A DNA stretch of 64,000 bases, taken from assembly GCF_022921055.1 (NCBI RefSeq), contig NZ_CP095061.1, positions 464,001-528,000 on the forward strand, written 5' to 3'. This DNA is from Hymenobacter volaticus. GTDB taxonomy: Bacteria > Bacteroidota > Bacteroidia > Cytophagales > Hymenobacteraceae. The stretch's first letter is position 1. The number at the start of each line of letters is the position of its first letter. Positions 35,753-45,833 of the stretch are shown piece after piece. A program made the position numbers and the translations under genes. Below the pieces are notes generated by a model, which made no database searches, had not been told where the DNA came from, and worked only from the letters and a program-made list of their open reading frames with translations.

Positions 35753-36931
35753 ATGAACGCATATATCGTAGCCGGTTACCGCACCGCAGTAGGCAAAGCT
35801 AACCGCGGCGGTTTCCGCTTCACCCGGCCCGACGATCTCGCGGCCGACGTCATCAAGCACTTGGTGGCCTCCGTGCCCGCTCTCGACCCTAGCCGCATCG
35901 ACGACGTGATGGTTGGCAACGCGGTACCCGAAGCCGAGCAAGGATTGCAAATGGGCCGCTTGATTTCGTTGCTAGCGCTGCCTACCAACGTATCAGGCCT
36001 CATTGTAAACCGTTACTGCGGCTCCGGCGTGGAAACTATTGCTATGGCTGCCAGCAAAATTTCTGCTGGTATGGCTGATTGCATTGTGGCCGGTGGCACG
36101 GAGAGCATGAGCATGGTGCCTACCGTTGGCTGGAAAACGGTGCCCAACTACAAGCTAGCGCAACAGCATCCGGACTACTACCTCGGTATGGGATTGACTG
36201 CCGAAGCTGTAGCGCAGGACTACAAAATCAGCCGCGAAGATCAAGACCAATTCTCCTATAATTCCCACCAGAAGGCTATTAAAGCTATTCAGGAAGGTAA
36301 GTTCAAGGAGCAGATAGTGCCTATCACGGTAGAGGAAACATACCTCGACCAGGCTACCAACAAAAAGAAAACTCGCTCCTACGTAGTCGATACCGATGAG
36401 GGCCCACGGGCCGACACTTCGGTCGAGGCTTTGAACAAGTTAAAGCCAGTATTCGCGGCCAACGGTACCGTTACAGCCGGCAACTCTTCGCAGACCTCTG
36501 ATGGCGCCGCCTTCGTGCTAGTAATGTCAGAGCGGATGGTGAAGGAATTGAACCTGGAGCCGATTGCCCGCATGATAACTTATGCTACTGAAGGCATCGA
36601 CCCGCGCATCATGGGGATGGGCCCTATTAAAGCAGTTCCGAAGGCGCTCAAGCAAGCCGGCATGAAGCTCGACGACATCGACCTAATTGAGCTTAATGAG
36701 GCATTTGCTTCGCAGTCCATTGCGGTAGTGCGCGAGCTAGGTATTGATGAGAGCAAGCTGAACGTGAATGGCGGCGCTATTGCGCTCGGTCACCCACTTG
36801 GCTGCTCCGGCGCTAAGCTCAGCATTCAGCTATTCCACGAGTTGCGCCAGCGTGGCCAGAAGTACGGTATGGTAACTGCCTGCGTAGGGGGCGGCCAAGG
36901 CGTAGCGGGTATTTACGAGCTGCTGAAGTAG
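35753..36931 (+). CDS. Acetyl-CoA C-acyltransferase (thiolase)
   Basis: The thiolase cleaves 3-ketoacyl-CoA to acetyl-CoA and a shortened acyl-CoA. The 392-residue protein has the nucleophile Cys in NRYCGSGVETI, the His of 'NVNGGAIALGHPLGCSG' and the second catalytic Cys in ACVGGGQG. It ends IYELLK. The length is typical of FadA-type thiolases. It follows the FadB-like gene by 177 bp and precedes a terminator; it is the partner of the hydratase/dehydrogenase. It is intact in this sequence. Confidence 0.93.
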   Translation: MNAYIVAGYRTAVGKANRGGFRFTRPDDLAADVIKHLVASVPALDPSRIDDVMVGNAVPEAEQGLQMGRLISLLALPTNVSGLIVNRYCGSGVETIAMAASKISAGMADCIVAGGTESMSMVPTVGWKTVPNYKLAQQHPDYYLGMGLTAEAVAQDYKISREDQDQFSYNSHQKAIKAIQEGKFKEQIVPITVEETYLDQATNKKKTRSYVVDTDEGPRADTSVEALNKLKPVFAANGTVTAGNSSQTSDGAAFVLVMSERMVKELNLEPIARMITYATEGIDPRIMGMGPIKAVPKALKQAGMKLDDIDLIELNEAFASQSIAVVRELGIDESKLNVNGGAIALGHPLGCSGAKLSIQLFHELRQRGQKYGMVTACVGGGQGVAGIYELLK

Positions 36932-36995
36932 CAGAGCTCATCCGCTTTGTTGTTAAGCTTAGATACGCTAGTACAATAGACAGCTAGCACTTTAC

Positions 36996-37032
36996 AAAAA
37001 AGAAAGCCCCGAACAAACGGGGTTTTCTTTTC
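36996..37032 (+). terminator. Intrinsic terminator after the thiolase gene
   Basis: The stem AAAAGAAAGCCCCG pairs with CGGGGTTTTCTTTT (one wobble/mismatch pair) with a 6-nt loop. It ends the fadB-thiolase transcript and lies just before the shared operator at 37045. Confidence 0.75.
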
Positions 37033-37044
37033 GTTAAGTAGTCG

Positions 37045-37067
37045 GCAAGCATAACATATTTTCGTAT
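37045..37067 (+). promoter_or_regulatory. Operator candidate upstream of the acyl-CoA dehydrogenase gene
   Basis: The 23 bp are identical to 32507-32529 upstream of marR. After the shared part, the second half-site reads TATATT instead of TATGTT, so the palindrome is imperfect here. The element lies 115 nt before the ATG at 37182, and a -7-like TATATTTC overlaps its end. Confidence 0.55.
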
Positions 37068-37181
37068 ATTTCGGTAACTCAACCTCAAGGACACTTTAGG
37101 CTAAAAATACTCGGCAAGCCGAACATCTTGCCGCTTCTCTAGACATCAATAAAACCTCTTACAACAATTCTCACCTTAGTC

Positions 37182-38969
37182 ATGGAAGTAACCAACAAGC
37201 TTGTGAAAGGCGGCGAGTTCATTATTAAAGAGACCGACGCCCAAGACATATTCACGCCCGCCGATTTTTCGGAAGAGCAGAACATGATGCACCAGACGGC
37301 TCTGGACTTTGTGGAGAAAGAAGTTCAGCCGTTGCTTGAGCGTCTAGACAACCACGAGGAGGGCCTGATGCGCGGCCTGATGGAAAAAGCTGGTCAGCTT
37401 GGCTTGTTCGGGGTAAGCATTCCGGAGCAATACGGTGGCCTGGATATGGACTTCACGACTTCCCTGCGCGTGACGGAAGGTGTGGGCGGTGGCCACTCGT
37501 TTCCGGTTGCTTTTGCGGCTCACACAGGCATTGCCATGCTACCTATTCTGTACTTCGGCAACGAAGAGCAGAAGAACAAGTACCTGCCCGGCCTGACTAA
37601 CGGCGAATTGATGGGCGCTTACTGCCTTACTGAGCCGGGCTCGGGCTCCGATGCGCTAGGTGCCAAAACCAAAGCTATTCCCACCGAAGACGGTGAGCAT
37701 TATGTGCTCAACGGCCAGAAGATGTGGATTACGAACGGCGGTTTTGCCGACGTGTTCATCGTATTTGCTCAGGTAGACGGCGACAAATTCACTGGCTTCA
37801 TTGTAGAGCGCAACACGTCGGGTTTGAGCCTCGGCAACGAGGAGCACAAGATGGGCATCAAGGGTTCTTCGACTCGTCAGGTGTTCCTCTCTGATGTGAA
37901 AGTGCCAAAGTCGGCTGTGCTTGGTGAAATTGGTAAAGGCCACCTCATTGCTTTCAATATCCTGAACATTGGCCGCATCAAGCTAGCCGCTGCTTGTTTG
38001 GGCGCTACCAAAATGGCTTCTACGCTGAGCATCAAATATGCCAACGAGCGGGTGCAGTTCAAACTGCCGATTGCCAAGTTTGGCGCTATCAAGCACAAAC
38101 TGGCGCAGCAAGCTATTCGCATCTACGCAGTGGAGTCGGCCATCTACCGCGCCGGTATGGACATTGCGCGCATGGAGCAAGAACTCCTCAGCAAAGGCCA
38201 GAGCCACAACGAGGCATTGCTAGGTGCCGCCCGCGAGTTTGCCGTAGAGTGTGCCATCTTGAAAGTAGAAGGCTCGGAAGTGCTTGACTATGTGGTAGAC
38301 GAAGGTGTGCAGGTATATGGCGGCTACGGCTTCTCGGCCGATTATCCCATGGACCGTGCTTACCGGGATTCGCGTATCAACCGCATCTTCGAGGGCACCA
38401 ATGAAATCAACCGCATGCTGGCCGTTGACATGATTCTGAAGAAAGCTCTGAAAGGCGAGCTTGACCTGATGGGTCCTGCTCAAGCTGTACAGCAGGAACT
38501 GATGGCTATTCCAGACTTCAACTTAGAAGACGAAACCGGCCTGTTTGCTACCGAGAAGAAGACGATTGCCAAGCTGAAGAAGGCTATCCTGATGATAGCT
38601 GGTACGGCGGTGCAGAAGTACATGAACTCGCTGGCGAAAGAGCAAGAGGTACTGATGAACATCGCTGACATGGCCATCAAGGTTTATACGGCCGAAAGCA
38701 CCTTGCTTCGCGTGGAGAAAGAAGTTGGTGTGAAAGGTGAAGAAACCTTGTCGACGCAAATAGATATTGCCCGCGTGTACCTCTACGACACGGTAGATCA
38801 GGTAACTAAGTTCGGTAAGGACGCCATTGCTACTATGACCGAAGGCGACGAGCAGCGTCTGCTGGCTATGGGTCTCAAGCGTTTCACCAAAGCCGACCTA
38901 TACAACGCCAAAGAAGCGCGCCGTCGCATTGCCGACGTGCTAATTGCGGCCAACGAGTATGCCTACTAA
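37182..38969 (+). CDS. Acyl-CoA dehydrogenase
   Basis: The FAD enzyme performs the first oxidation of beta-oxidation. The 595-residue protein is longer than the ~380-residue core because of a C-terminal extension, the arrangement of very-long-chain type dehydrogenases. Core motifs are GAYCLTEPGSGSDA, 'WITNGGFADVFIVFA' and the catalytic Glu in 'IFEGTNEINRMLAV'. The C-terminal 170 residues ('KKTIAKLKKAILMIAGTAVQ') are helical and may bind the membrane. It has its own operator-like element and a terminator behind, so it is a separate unit from the fadB-thiolase pair. Confidence 0.93.
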   Translation: MEVTNKLVKGGEFIIKETDAQDIFTPADFSEEQNMMHQTALDFVEKEVQPLLERLDNHEEGLMRGLMEKAGQLGLFGVSIPEQYGGLDMDFTTSLRVTEGVGGGHSFPVAFAAHTGIAMLPILYFGNEEQKNKYLPGLTNGELMGAYCLTEPGSGSDALGAKTKAIPTEDGEHYVLNGQKMWITNGGFADVFIVFAQVDGDKFTGFIVERNTSGLSLGNEEHKMGIKGSSTRQVFLSDVKVPKSAVLGEIGKGHLIAFNILNIGRIKLAAACLGATKMASTLSIKYANERVQFKLPIAKFGAIKHKLAQQAIRIYAVESAIYRAGMDIARMEQELLSKGQSHNEALLGAAREFAVECAILKVEGSEVLDYVVDEGVQVYGGYGFSADYPMDRAYRDSRINRIFEGTNEINRMLAVDMILKKALKGELDLMGPAQAVQQELMAIPDFNLEDETGLFATEKKTIAKLKKAILMIAGTAVQKYMNSLAKEQEVLMNIADMAIKVYTAESTLLRVEKEVGVKGEETLSTQIDIARVYLYDTVDQVTKFGKDAIATMTEGDEQRLLAMGLKRFTKADLYNAKEARRRIADVLIAANEYAY

Positions 38970-39025
38970 ATCACGGTTGCAGACGGATATTTAGAATTAT
39001 GCGGCTTAGGCCGTGTATGCAGGCA

Positions 39026-39064
39026 AACAAAGCCGCCCCTGGTTTCAGAGGTGGCTTTGTTGTT
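39026..39064 (+). terminator. Intrinsic terminator after the acyl-CoA dehydrogenase gene
   Basis: A 15-bp stem with two wobble pairs (ACAAAGCCGCCCCTG with CAGAGGTGGCTTTGT) and a 5-6-nt loop ends in a T-rich tract. Confidence 0.65.
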
Positions 39065-39131
39065 TCGGGTGCAACGGATTGTTGTGCTATGCGTTTGCCA
39101 AACACACGTCCACTCCTAAATCCCACAGATT

Positions 39132-40555
39132 ATGGCCAACGAACAGGTACAGGGCAAAGACTTTTATGAAAGCGTGCTGCGGTTTTATGACCACGCAGCC
39201 AGCTTCTCGAAGCTTGATCCTGGCATCATCGCCCAGATACGGGTCTGCAACAGCATCTACAAAGTGAACTTCCCGGTGGAAGTAGATGGGCACGTGCAGG
39301 TATTTGAAGGCATCCGCGTACAGCACAGTCACCACAAACTGCCTAGCAAAGGCGGCATTCGGTACAGTGTGTATGTGGACGAGGAAGAGGTAATGGCTCT
39401 GGCCACGCTCATGACTTTCAAGTGTGCCTTAGTAGATGTTCCGTTCGGTGGAGCCAAGGGAGGCGTAAAAATCAATCCGCGCACCAGTTCTGAGCAACTC
39501 CTAGAGCGGGTAACGCGCCGCTATGCCAGCGAACTAATTAAGAAAAACCTGATTGGGCCCGGCATGGATGTGCCAGCACCTGACTACGGTACCGGCAGCC
39601 GCGAAATGGCCTGGATTGCCGATACTTATCTCACCTTCAAATACGGCGACACCAACGCCTTAGGCTGCGTAACCGGTAAGCCAGTAGGGCAGGGAGGAAT
39701 CCGGGGCCGTACGGAAGCTACCGGTCTTGGGGTATTCTACGGGCTTCGTGAGCTGCTGATGGATCAGCTCATGCTGGAGAAAATAGGGCTGAGCAGCGGC
39801 ATTGCCGGTAAGCGCATCATTGTGCAAGGATTAGGCAATGTAGGATACTATGCCGCCCATTTCTGCCAAGCTGCCGGGGCTATCATCACGGGTATTGCGG
39901 AGCGGGAAGGAGGTATTTTCAACCCAAACGGGTTGGATGTATCCGCTGTACTCAAGCACCGGCAGGACACTGGCGCCATTTGTGGCTTCGAAGGAGCCCA
40001 AGACGTAGCCGATTCACTGGACTTGCTCGAATATGAGTGCGACGTGCTTTTGCCTGCTGCCTTGGAAAACCAAATTCACGAAGGCAACGCGGCTAATATC
40101 AAAGCCAAAATCATTGCTGAAGGAGCTAACGGCCCGACCACACAAGCCGCAGAGCAAATCTTGCTGGAGCGCGGTATCGTTATTCTTCCTGACCTCTATC
40201 TCAACGCTGGTGGCGTCACGGTGTCCTACTTCGAATGGCTGAAAAACTTGTCGAATGTGCGTTTCGGCCGCATGGGTAAACGAGCCGAGGAGGCGGCTAT
40301 GAAGCGCCTAGTAGAAACCATTGAGCGAACCACTGGCAAAACTATCACCCCCAAGAGCGGGAACTGATTGTACACGGTGCCGATGAAATTGACCTTGTAC
40401 ATTCCGGGCTAGAAGACACGATGATTACCGCTTACCATGCTATTAGGAGGGTAATGGATGAGGTAGATGGCATCAATGACCTGCGGACGGCTGCCTTCTA
40501 TAATGCCATCGAGAAAATAGGCGTGAGCTATCAATCATTGGGCATCTTCCCATGA
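39132..40555 (+). CDS. Glu/Leu/Phe/Val dehydrogenase family, likely glutamate dehydrogenase (frameshifted)
   Basis: The enzyme links glutamate and 2-oxoglutarate with NAD(P). The substrate-binding Lys motif is [14 protein letters not shown], and '[21 protein letters not shown]' follows. The nucleotide-binding motif is [12 protein letters not shown]. The frame breaks at the C5 run 40348-40352; one added C continues the C-terminus as [20 protein letters not shown]...[11 protein letters not shown] with the stop at 40553-40555. Repaired length is 474 residues. Without the repair it ends at 40367 and loses the last 67 residues. Leucine dehydrogenase activity cannot be excluded from sequence alone. 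Confidence 0.88.
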
Positions 40556-40581
40556 GTTAATGACTTGCCTAATAGTTGTAT

Positions 40582-40623
40582 CAACAAAAAGCCGTTCCAG
40601 CTAGCTGGAACGGCTTTTTGTTG
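40582..40623. terminator. 42-bp perfect palindrome, bidirectional terminator
   Basis: The arms 40582-40602 and 40603-40623 are perfectly complementary with no spacer (core GTTCCAGCT/AGCTGGAAC, bases CAACAAAAAGCC). It lies between the convergent gdh and secreted-protein genes, with an A run on one side and a T run on the other. Confidence 0.75.
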
Positions 40624-40654
40624 GTGTCTTAGGTTGCTCTATTGATGTAAGGTA

Positions 40655-42105
40655 CTACTTCACTACAATCTTATTCAGCATTAAGGCCGCCGATTTCTTA
40701 CTAGGCCGGCTAACACCAATAAGCGTCTTTGCATCAAGCCAAGCCGTAAAATCTTTCACATAGGATGGGTTTTGGTCGGCGGCTACGTTCAAGCCTAGGC
40801 CTTTTGGGGCTGTACCACGCCCGTCTGCAAGTTCACGCGCCGTAAGTACAGATCCGATTTGCCTTTCAGCTTTTCCCAAGTCATCAACTGTAAGTCGGAG
40901 CCATAGACGGCGGCTCGGTAGCCGATGCTGCTGAAACCTTCGGCGGCAGGTGCTACCTGATCTTTGGCAACAACGCTGTGCCAGGCCGGCGACAGAAATT
41001 CATTGTAGCCAAATAAGTGCAGCTCACGGGTATGGCCAGGCGAATCGTCACCGCCTTCTTCGAACTTCTTTTCACCTACTACCACCAACTGCTTTTCGTC
41101 GGTAAGCAGCAAGTCGGTGAGGTATATGTCTTCTAGGCGTTTGGCTGTGGCGGCGGTGGCTTTGTTGGTTTCAGCTAAGTACTCCGGCGTAAAGCTGAAT
41201 TCGGGAGCAAACTTCATGTCTCCTTCGCCCGAAAAATCAAACTTTACCACCTTTAAGCTATGATAAAGGCCGCTTTCTCGCTCATTGCAAATAGCAGCAG
41301 CATAAAGCACATTATCGGGTTGTAGCACAAATCGAGAATCAAACACGTTGACCACCTTGCCCCCAAACGTGCCCCCCACCGACACCGACATGACCTTGAT
41401 GTCATTGTTGTCGTTGCGGTAGCGCCGAACGGTGAGCTTCTTCATTTCATCGCTCACGAGCGTCACGTACTGCGCGCCGTCGTTGCCGACGTGAACGGTG
41501 GTTGAGAAGAACGCGCCTTGGTCGCTAAAGTCGTAAGAACGGTCTTTGAGCTTGGTTAGCTTTTCATCGAATACGCTGGCGCTAATAGATTTAATCTGGT
41601 TGTTCCGAGCAACATAGCGCCAAGCCACCGTTTTGCTGCCATCTGGCGAAAAGGTCACGCCAGGGCGCCGGTCACGCAAGCCAGTTTCGGTTAACTTCTT
41701 CAGCGGAGACTTTTGGCCATTACTTAAGTCAATGGCTTGAGCTGAAATACTTTGGGTAGCGCCGCTCTTATCATAAACCGCTACTAGAGCTTGTCCGCTG
41801 CTAGCAGTAAAACCTTCAACGGCTTGCTCAGCAGTGAAGGGTAGAGCTGTGCTCCACAGACGCTTTAGTTCTGCATCATAGCGCTCAATAGCGTATTCAG
41901 TAGCCGATTTGTGAGCAAGAATTATAAACCCACCGCCGGTTAGCGGTAGCGTTTTACGAGATACGCGCTGGTTGTACCGGTCATCGGAGCGTTCGGGGAG
42001 ATAACTGAAAGGGGCCGACTTTACCTTCTGAGCTGACACCCCGGTCGGAGCAAGTAGCAAGGTGAAGGCAATAGTACCAGCAGCTAGCAGATAGTTGAAG
42101 CGCAC
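40655..42105 (-). CDS. Secreted protein of unknown function (frameshifted)
   Basis: The 483-residue repaired product has a signal peptide (about residues 1-26, ending GVSAQ). The rest resembles a beta-propeller-like exported protein: repeated strand patterns such as 'GGGFIILAHKSATEYAIERYDAELKRLW' and 'VVVGEKKFEEGGDDSPGHTRELHLFGYN'. The frame breaks at the G4 run 40806-40809 (plus strand). One added base joins ...QTGVVQPP to KGLGLNVAADQNPSYVKDF and ends KKSAALMLNKIVVK. I recognise no family. The start is uncertain between GTG 42105 and TTG 42111. It is convergent with gdh. Confidence 0.75.
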
Positions 42106-42121
42106 AAGCAAAGTAGGTTAA

Positions 42122-42462
42122 ATGAAAAAACAGGCTGAAAAGGAAACTGTATTCTACAAAGGTATTAAGTCTGGGAGTATGCGTATGCGTCCTATCATTT
42201 GGGATAAATGCCTTTTATGGATAACCATTTGTTTACGTATTCATAATGCAACTGATAATGGCTTTGTATTGGGTATGTATTTAATTTGCAAGGTTTTTAG
42301 TGGTGAACCAAGCAAAAGTGAGGTCGCAAAAAGTGTTTATATCTTGCTAATAAAAACTTATATAAAGTCAAGTTTTATTGCCTGATACATCCCTCTAACA
42401 GCGTTGAAATTGCGTTTTAGTAATTTTATGAAATATTAGAAGAACTGTTTTCTCCTAAAAGA
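42122..42462. other. AT-rich intergenic stretch without a credible gene
   Basis: About 340 bp lie between the secreted-protein gene and the promoter of the small exported protein. An 87-codon frame (42122-42385) is present, but it is AT-rich with hydrophobic and Lys stretches, has no family resemblance, and no promoter box was found. I see no RNA gene or repeat here. Confidence 0.5.
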
Positions 42463-42495
42463 TTGCTTGAAAGGTAAGATTTGGCCTTAACTTTG
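42463..42495 (+). promoter_or_regulatory. Promoter of the small exported protein
   Basis: TTG elements at 42463-42465 and 42467-42469 precede a -7 box TAACTTTG (42488-42495) by 22 and 18 bp. The predicted start is about 32 nt before the ATG at 42534. Confidence 0.5.
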
Positions 42496-42533
42496 TTCCG
42501 CAACGCCACTATAGCCTGCTCCTCTATTCTCTT

Positions 42534-42752
42534 ATGAAGTCTTTAGTTCGATTCACGCTTCTCTTCGCTCTTATTGTTGTTGGTAAGTTGGCAAAGCAGT
42601 CCGATGCAATACTTAACACAGCAAAAGTAGAATCAGCAGATAATCCGATTACAGTTAAGCCAGTATCTTTCAATCAGCAGGCTGCCAAAACAGAGAATAG
42701 CCGACTGTGGCACACAATGAGCCCGGTTGCTAGTTCAGCGAAGAGCTTCTAA
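42534..42752 (+). CDS. Small exported protein, 72 residues
   Basis: The frame opens MKSLVRFTLLFALIVVGKLA, a signal-peptide-like start with basic residues and a 14-residue hydrophobic core. A polar Ala/Ser/Asn-rich mature part of about 50 residues follows. It has a good promoter upstream (42463-42495) and a strong terminator 10 bp after the stop, which argues that it is a real gene despite having no recognised family. No lipobox Cys is present, so it would be periplasmic or secreted. Confidence 0.6.
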   Translation: MKSLVRFTLLFALIVVGKLAKQSDAILNTAKVESADNPITVKPVSFNQQAAKTENSRLWHTMSPVASSAKSF

Positions 42753-42762
42753 CAGTTCAAGT

Positions 42763-42790
42763 AAGCGACTCATACGAGTCGCTTTTTTTA
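42763..42790. terminator. Intrinsic terminator between the small gene and recG
   Basis: A 9-bp stem (AAGCGACTC with GAGTCGCTT, 4-nt loop) is followed by T7. The two genes are convergent, so it can serve both. Confidence 0.8.
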
Positions 42791-42805
42791 TGCTTTCCGC
42801 CTCCA

Positions 42806-44903
42806 TCAACTAATGCGGCTCCAGTTCACGGCTGTAGCAGGAAGGCCCTCAATATGCCGACGAATATTTTCATTGTCGGGATGATTGAGGCCCGGGTCTT
42901 CGTTGATGAGTTGCTGTGCCGCTGCTCTCGATTCCGTTAGTATCCGACCGTCCTTCGCCAAATCGGCAATCAACAAGTCTAGCACGCCGCTTTGTTGGGT
43001 TCCCATCAGGTCCCGGGCCCGCGCAATTTCAAGTCGATGTCGGCAATTTCGAAGCCGTTGTTGGTACGCACCATCGTTTCAATCCGCGTGCGCGAGTCCT
43101 TGCTCAGCTTGTAGCCCGACATGAGGATGCAGTAGCTCTGGTCGGCACCCCGGCCCACACGACCCCGAAGCTGGTGTAGCTGCGAGAGCCCAAACCGCTC
43201 GGTGCTCTCAATAACCATAACCGAGGCATTAGGCACGTTTACGCCAACCTCGATTACAGTAGTAGCTACCATGATTTGCGTTTCGCGCTTCACGAACCGT
43301 TGCATTTCGCTGTCTTTTTCAGCGGCGCTCATGCGACCGTGTACGATGCTAATTTGAAACTCTGGAAAGGCTCGGGCGATACTCTCGTAGCCATCCATGA
43401 GGTCCTTGTAGTCGGCCATGGCTTCGCTTTCCTCGATCAGCGGATACACGATGTAGACCTGCCGACCGAGGTTAATTTGGTCGCGCAGAAACCCGAATAC
43501 CTTGAGGCGGTTGGAGTCGAAGCGGTGGACGGTAACGATTGGCTTACGACCCGCCGGCAACTCATCAATCACCGACACATCTAGGTCACCATACAAGGTC
43601 ATGGCCAAGGTGCGCGGAATAGGAGTGGCTGTCATCACGAGCACGTGGGGGATGATGTGCGGATTCTTCTGCCACAATTTCGAGCGTTGCGCCACTCCGA
43701 AGCGGTGCTGCTCGTCCATGATAGTTAAGCCTAAGTTCCGAAACTGCACCACGTCTTCGAGCAAAGCATGAGTGCCCACCAGCATATGCATCTCACCGGA
43801 GCGCAACTGCTCGTGCAGCACGCGGCGGTCGGCGGTGCGCGTGCTGCCCGTGAGCTTACCGATCTTAATACCAAGTAAGTCCGCAAACTGCTTGAGCCCG
43901 ATGTAATGTTGATCGGCTAGGATTTCGGTGGGGCCATAAGGCAGCTCTGCGCACCGTTGTCGGCGGCCATGAGCATGCTAATAAAGGCCACAATGGTTTT
44001 GCCCGAGCCCACGTCGCCCTGCAGCAAGCGGTTCATCTGTTTGCCGGTGCAAAAATCTTTGTAGATATCGTGGATAACCCGCTTTTGCGCACCGGTAAGA
44101 TCGAAGGGCAGCACGTTCTTGTAGAAATGCACCAGCGTGGGCACTTCCTTGAATATCTGCCCGGCTAGCTCCACCTTACGCTGGTCGCGCTGACGCAACA
44201 GCTTAAGCTGCACGTAAAACAGTTCTTCGAACTTCAGCCGGAACCGAGCGGCTTGCAGTAGCTCTGTGCTTTGCGGAAAGTGAATTTGCTGGATAGCAGT
44301 AGCCTTATCCATCAGCCCATACTGCCGAATCAAATCCACCGAAAGTGTTTCGTGGATATGAGGCAGTGCCAGCTTCAGCAGGTCGGCCACCATCCGGGCA
44401 ATAGCCTTGCTATCAACGCGGTGGTAGTTCTTGAGCTTCTCCGACGTGTTGTAAACCGGTTGTAGGTAGCTTTGACCAGCTTTCGCTTCCGTTACTTCCT
44501 CCATTTCCGGGTGTGCCATCTGAGGCCGCCCATTGAACATGGTGGGTTTGCCGAATACGATGTATTCCTGGTGGTTCTTGATGACCTTTTCCAGGTAGTT
44601 TACGCCCTTGAACCACACCAAATCAAGCTCACCGCTGGCGTCAGCTACTTTAGCCACCATGCGCTTCTTAGGGCCTTCGCCCACCACTTCACGGTTGCGC
44701 AGAATGCCCTTCACCTGCACGAAAGGAAGGTCGTCGTGCAGGTCGCAGATATTGTAGAACTGCGTGCGGTCGAGGTAGCGGAACGGATAACGCTGAATCA
44801 GGTCACCGTACGTGAACAAGTTCAGCTCCTTTTGGAGGAGCTGCGCTCGTTGCAGCCCTACGCCGCGCAAATATTCAATCTTGGTTTGAAAGAAATTACT
44901 CAA
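42806..44903 (-). CDS. recG: ATP-dependent DNA helicase RecG (two frameshifts)
   Basis: RecG remodels stalled replication forks and Holliday junctions. The start is TTG at 44903 (MSNFFQTKIEYLRGVGLQRA), with a wedge domain in the first 150 residues. Helicase motifs are the Walker A LQGDVGSGKTIVA, 'MDEQHRFGVAQR' (DEQH box), 'VMTATPIPRTLAMTLYGDLD', 'VHGRMSAAEK' and 'QLRGRVGRG'. It is broken twice: at plus G4 43930-43933 (repairs MAPTEILADQHYIGL) and at plus C3 43012-43014 (repairs RGPGDLMGTQQSG). Repaired length is 699 residues, normal for RecG. Both breaks are one missing base. Confidence 0.92.
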
Positions 44904-44996
44904 GGGTAAATGGCAGAATGGCTCACTGGCTAAAAGATTGGTTGTTCCAATAAGAGAAGCAACTGCAATCCTTCAGCCATTCAACAATTTGACCTT

Positions 44997-45589
44997 CTAC
45001 TGATACTTCAGCGTGTTAATCAGTTGAACTATATCTTTTTTGACATAGTCAATTACTGGAGCTAGCGAATCATTGGCAGTAGCCGTTCGGAAATACAAGG
45101 CCCCGCGGAAGAAGTGCTTGGTGCTATCCGTGGTGTAGAACTGCATCTGGCTAGGTACTTCCCCCTGCAACTCGAACACCGCTACGCGCAATCCAGAAGG
45201 AGTTTTCAATATATTCTCATCAATAGCAGTGGCCTTCACTTCGTGCTTGCTTGTGAGCTTGCGGGCATCTTCCAGCATTTTGTTGTACAGCTTCTGATTG
45301 CCTTTCAAGTCAGAATAAGTGATTTGCACACTAGCCTTCAGCGCCGGATAGTAAACATTGATCCAGTGCGGCTGCGCTAGATAGGAAGAGTCGCGCAGTA
45401 CTTTTGCGTAGCGCGAGTACTGGAACGTGTAGGGGTGACCCGACGCCAACTGCTGGTAGCGATGAGGCGGCAAGTCGATGCGGTTGTAGCCCTTGGGTTT
45501 GGGGTATAGTCGTCGGAGCCCGGCGAGGAACAGGCGGGTACCACCAACAGCAAGGTCAACAAGGCAAGTAGAATACGATAAGCAGGCAT
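44997..45589 (-). CDS. gldD: Gliding motility lipoprotein GldD (frameshifted)
   Basis: GldD is a lipoprotein required for Bacteroidota gliding and for the type IX secretion system. The start at ATG 45589 gives a lipoprotein signal with lipobox VVPAC. The frame breaks at plus G4 45501-45504, and one added base joins GSDDYTP to KPKGYNRIDLPPHRYQQL. 'FQYSRYAKVLRDS', 'WINVYYPALKASVQITYSDL' and 'FYTTDSTKHFFRGALYF' follow, the known family pattern. Repaired length is 197 residues. It lies next to ssb and mutY, a common gld neighbourhood in this phylum. Confidence 0.88.
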
Positions 45590-45785
45590 TGGCAGCAATG
45601 CAAATATGTGTCTCAAAGGTAACGCGAAACCCTATCCTTACAGCAACAACTCCGAGCACAGAGCCCCTAGAAAAGCAAAGCGTCCCTCAAACTCCTCTTG
45701 AATAGTAAGCAAGTTTGTAGACCACAAAGCAAATGCTCCTTTGCGAAGTCCGCTACAAGATTAAGTAACACTTCTAAAACGCAAA

Positions 45786-45810
45786 AAGCTCTGGCAAAAT
45801 GCCAGAGCTT
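45786..45810 (-). terminator. Intrinsic terminator after ssb
   Basis: A 10-bp perfect stem (AAGCTCTGGC with GCCAGAGCTT) with a 5-nt A/T loop. On the minus strand it is followed by a T run and lies 24 bp after the ssb stop. Confidence 0.75.
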
Positions 45811-45833
45811 AAAATTGATGCTAAGAAAGCGTA

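Noticed and set aside
42122..42385. 87-codon frame between the secreted gene and the small exported gene
   Set aside because: AT-rich, no promoter box, odd composition and no recognisable domain; more likely non-coding.
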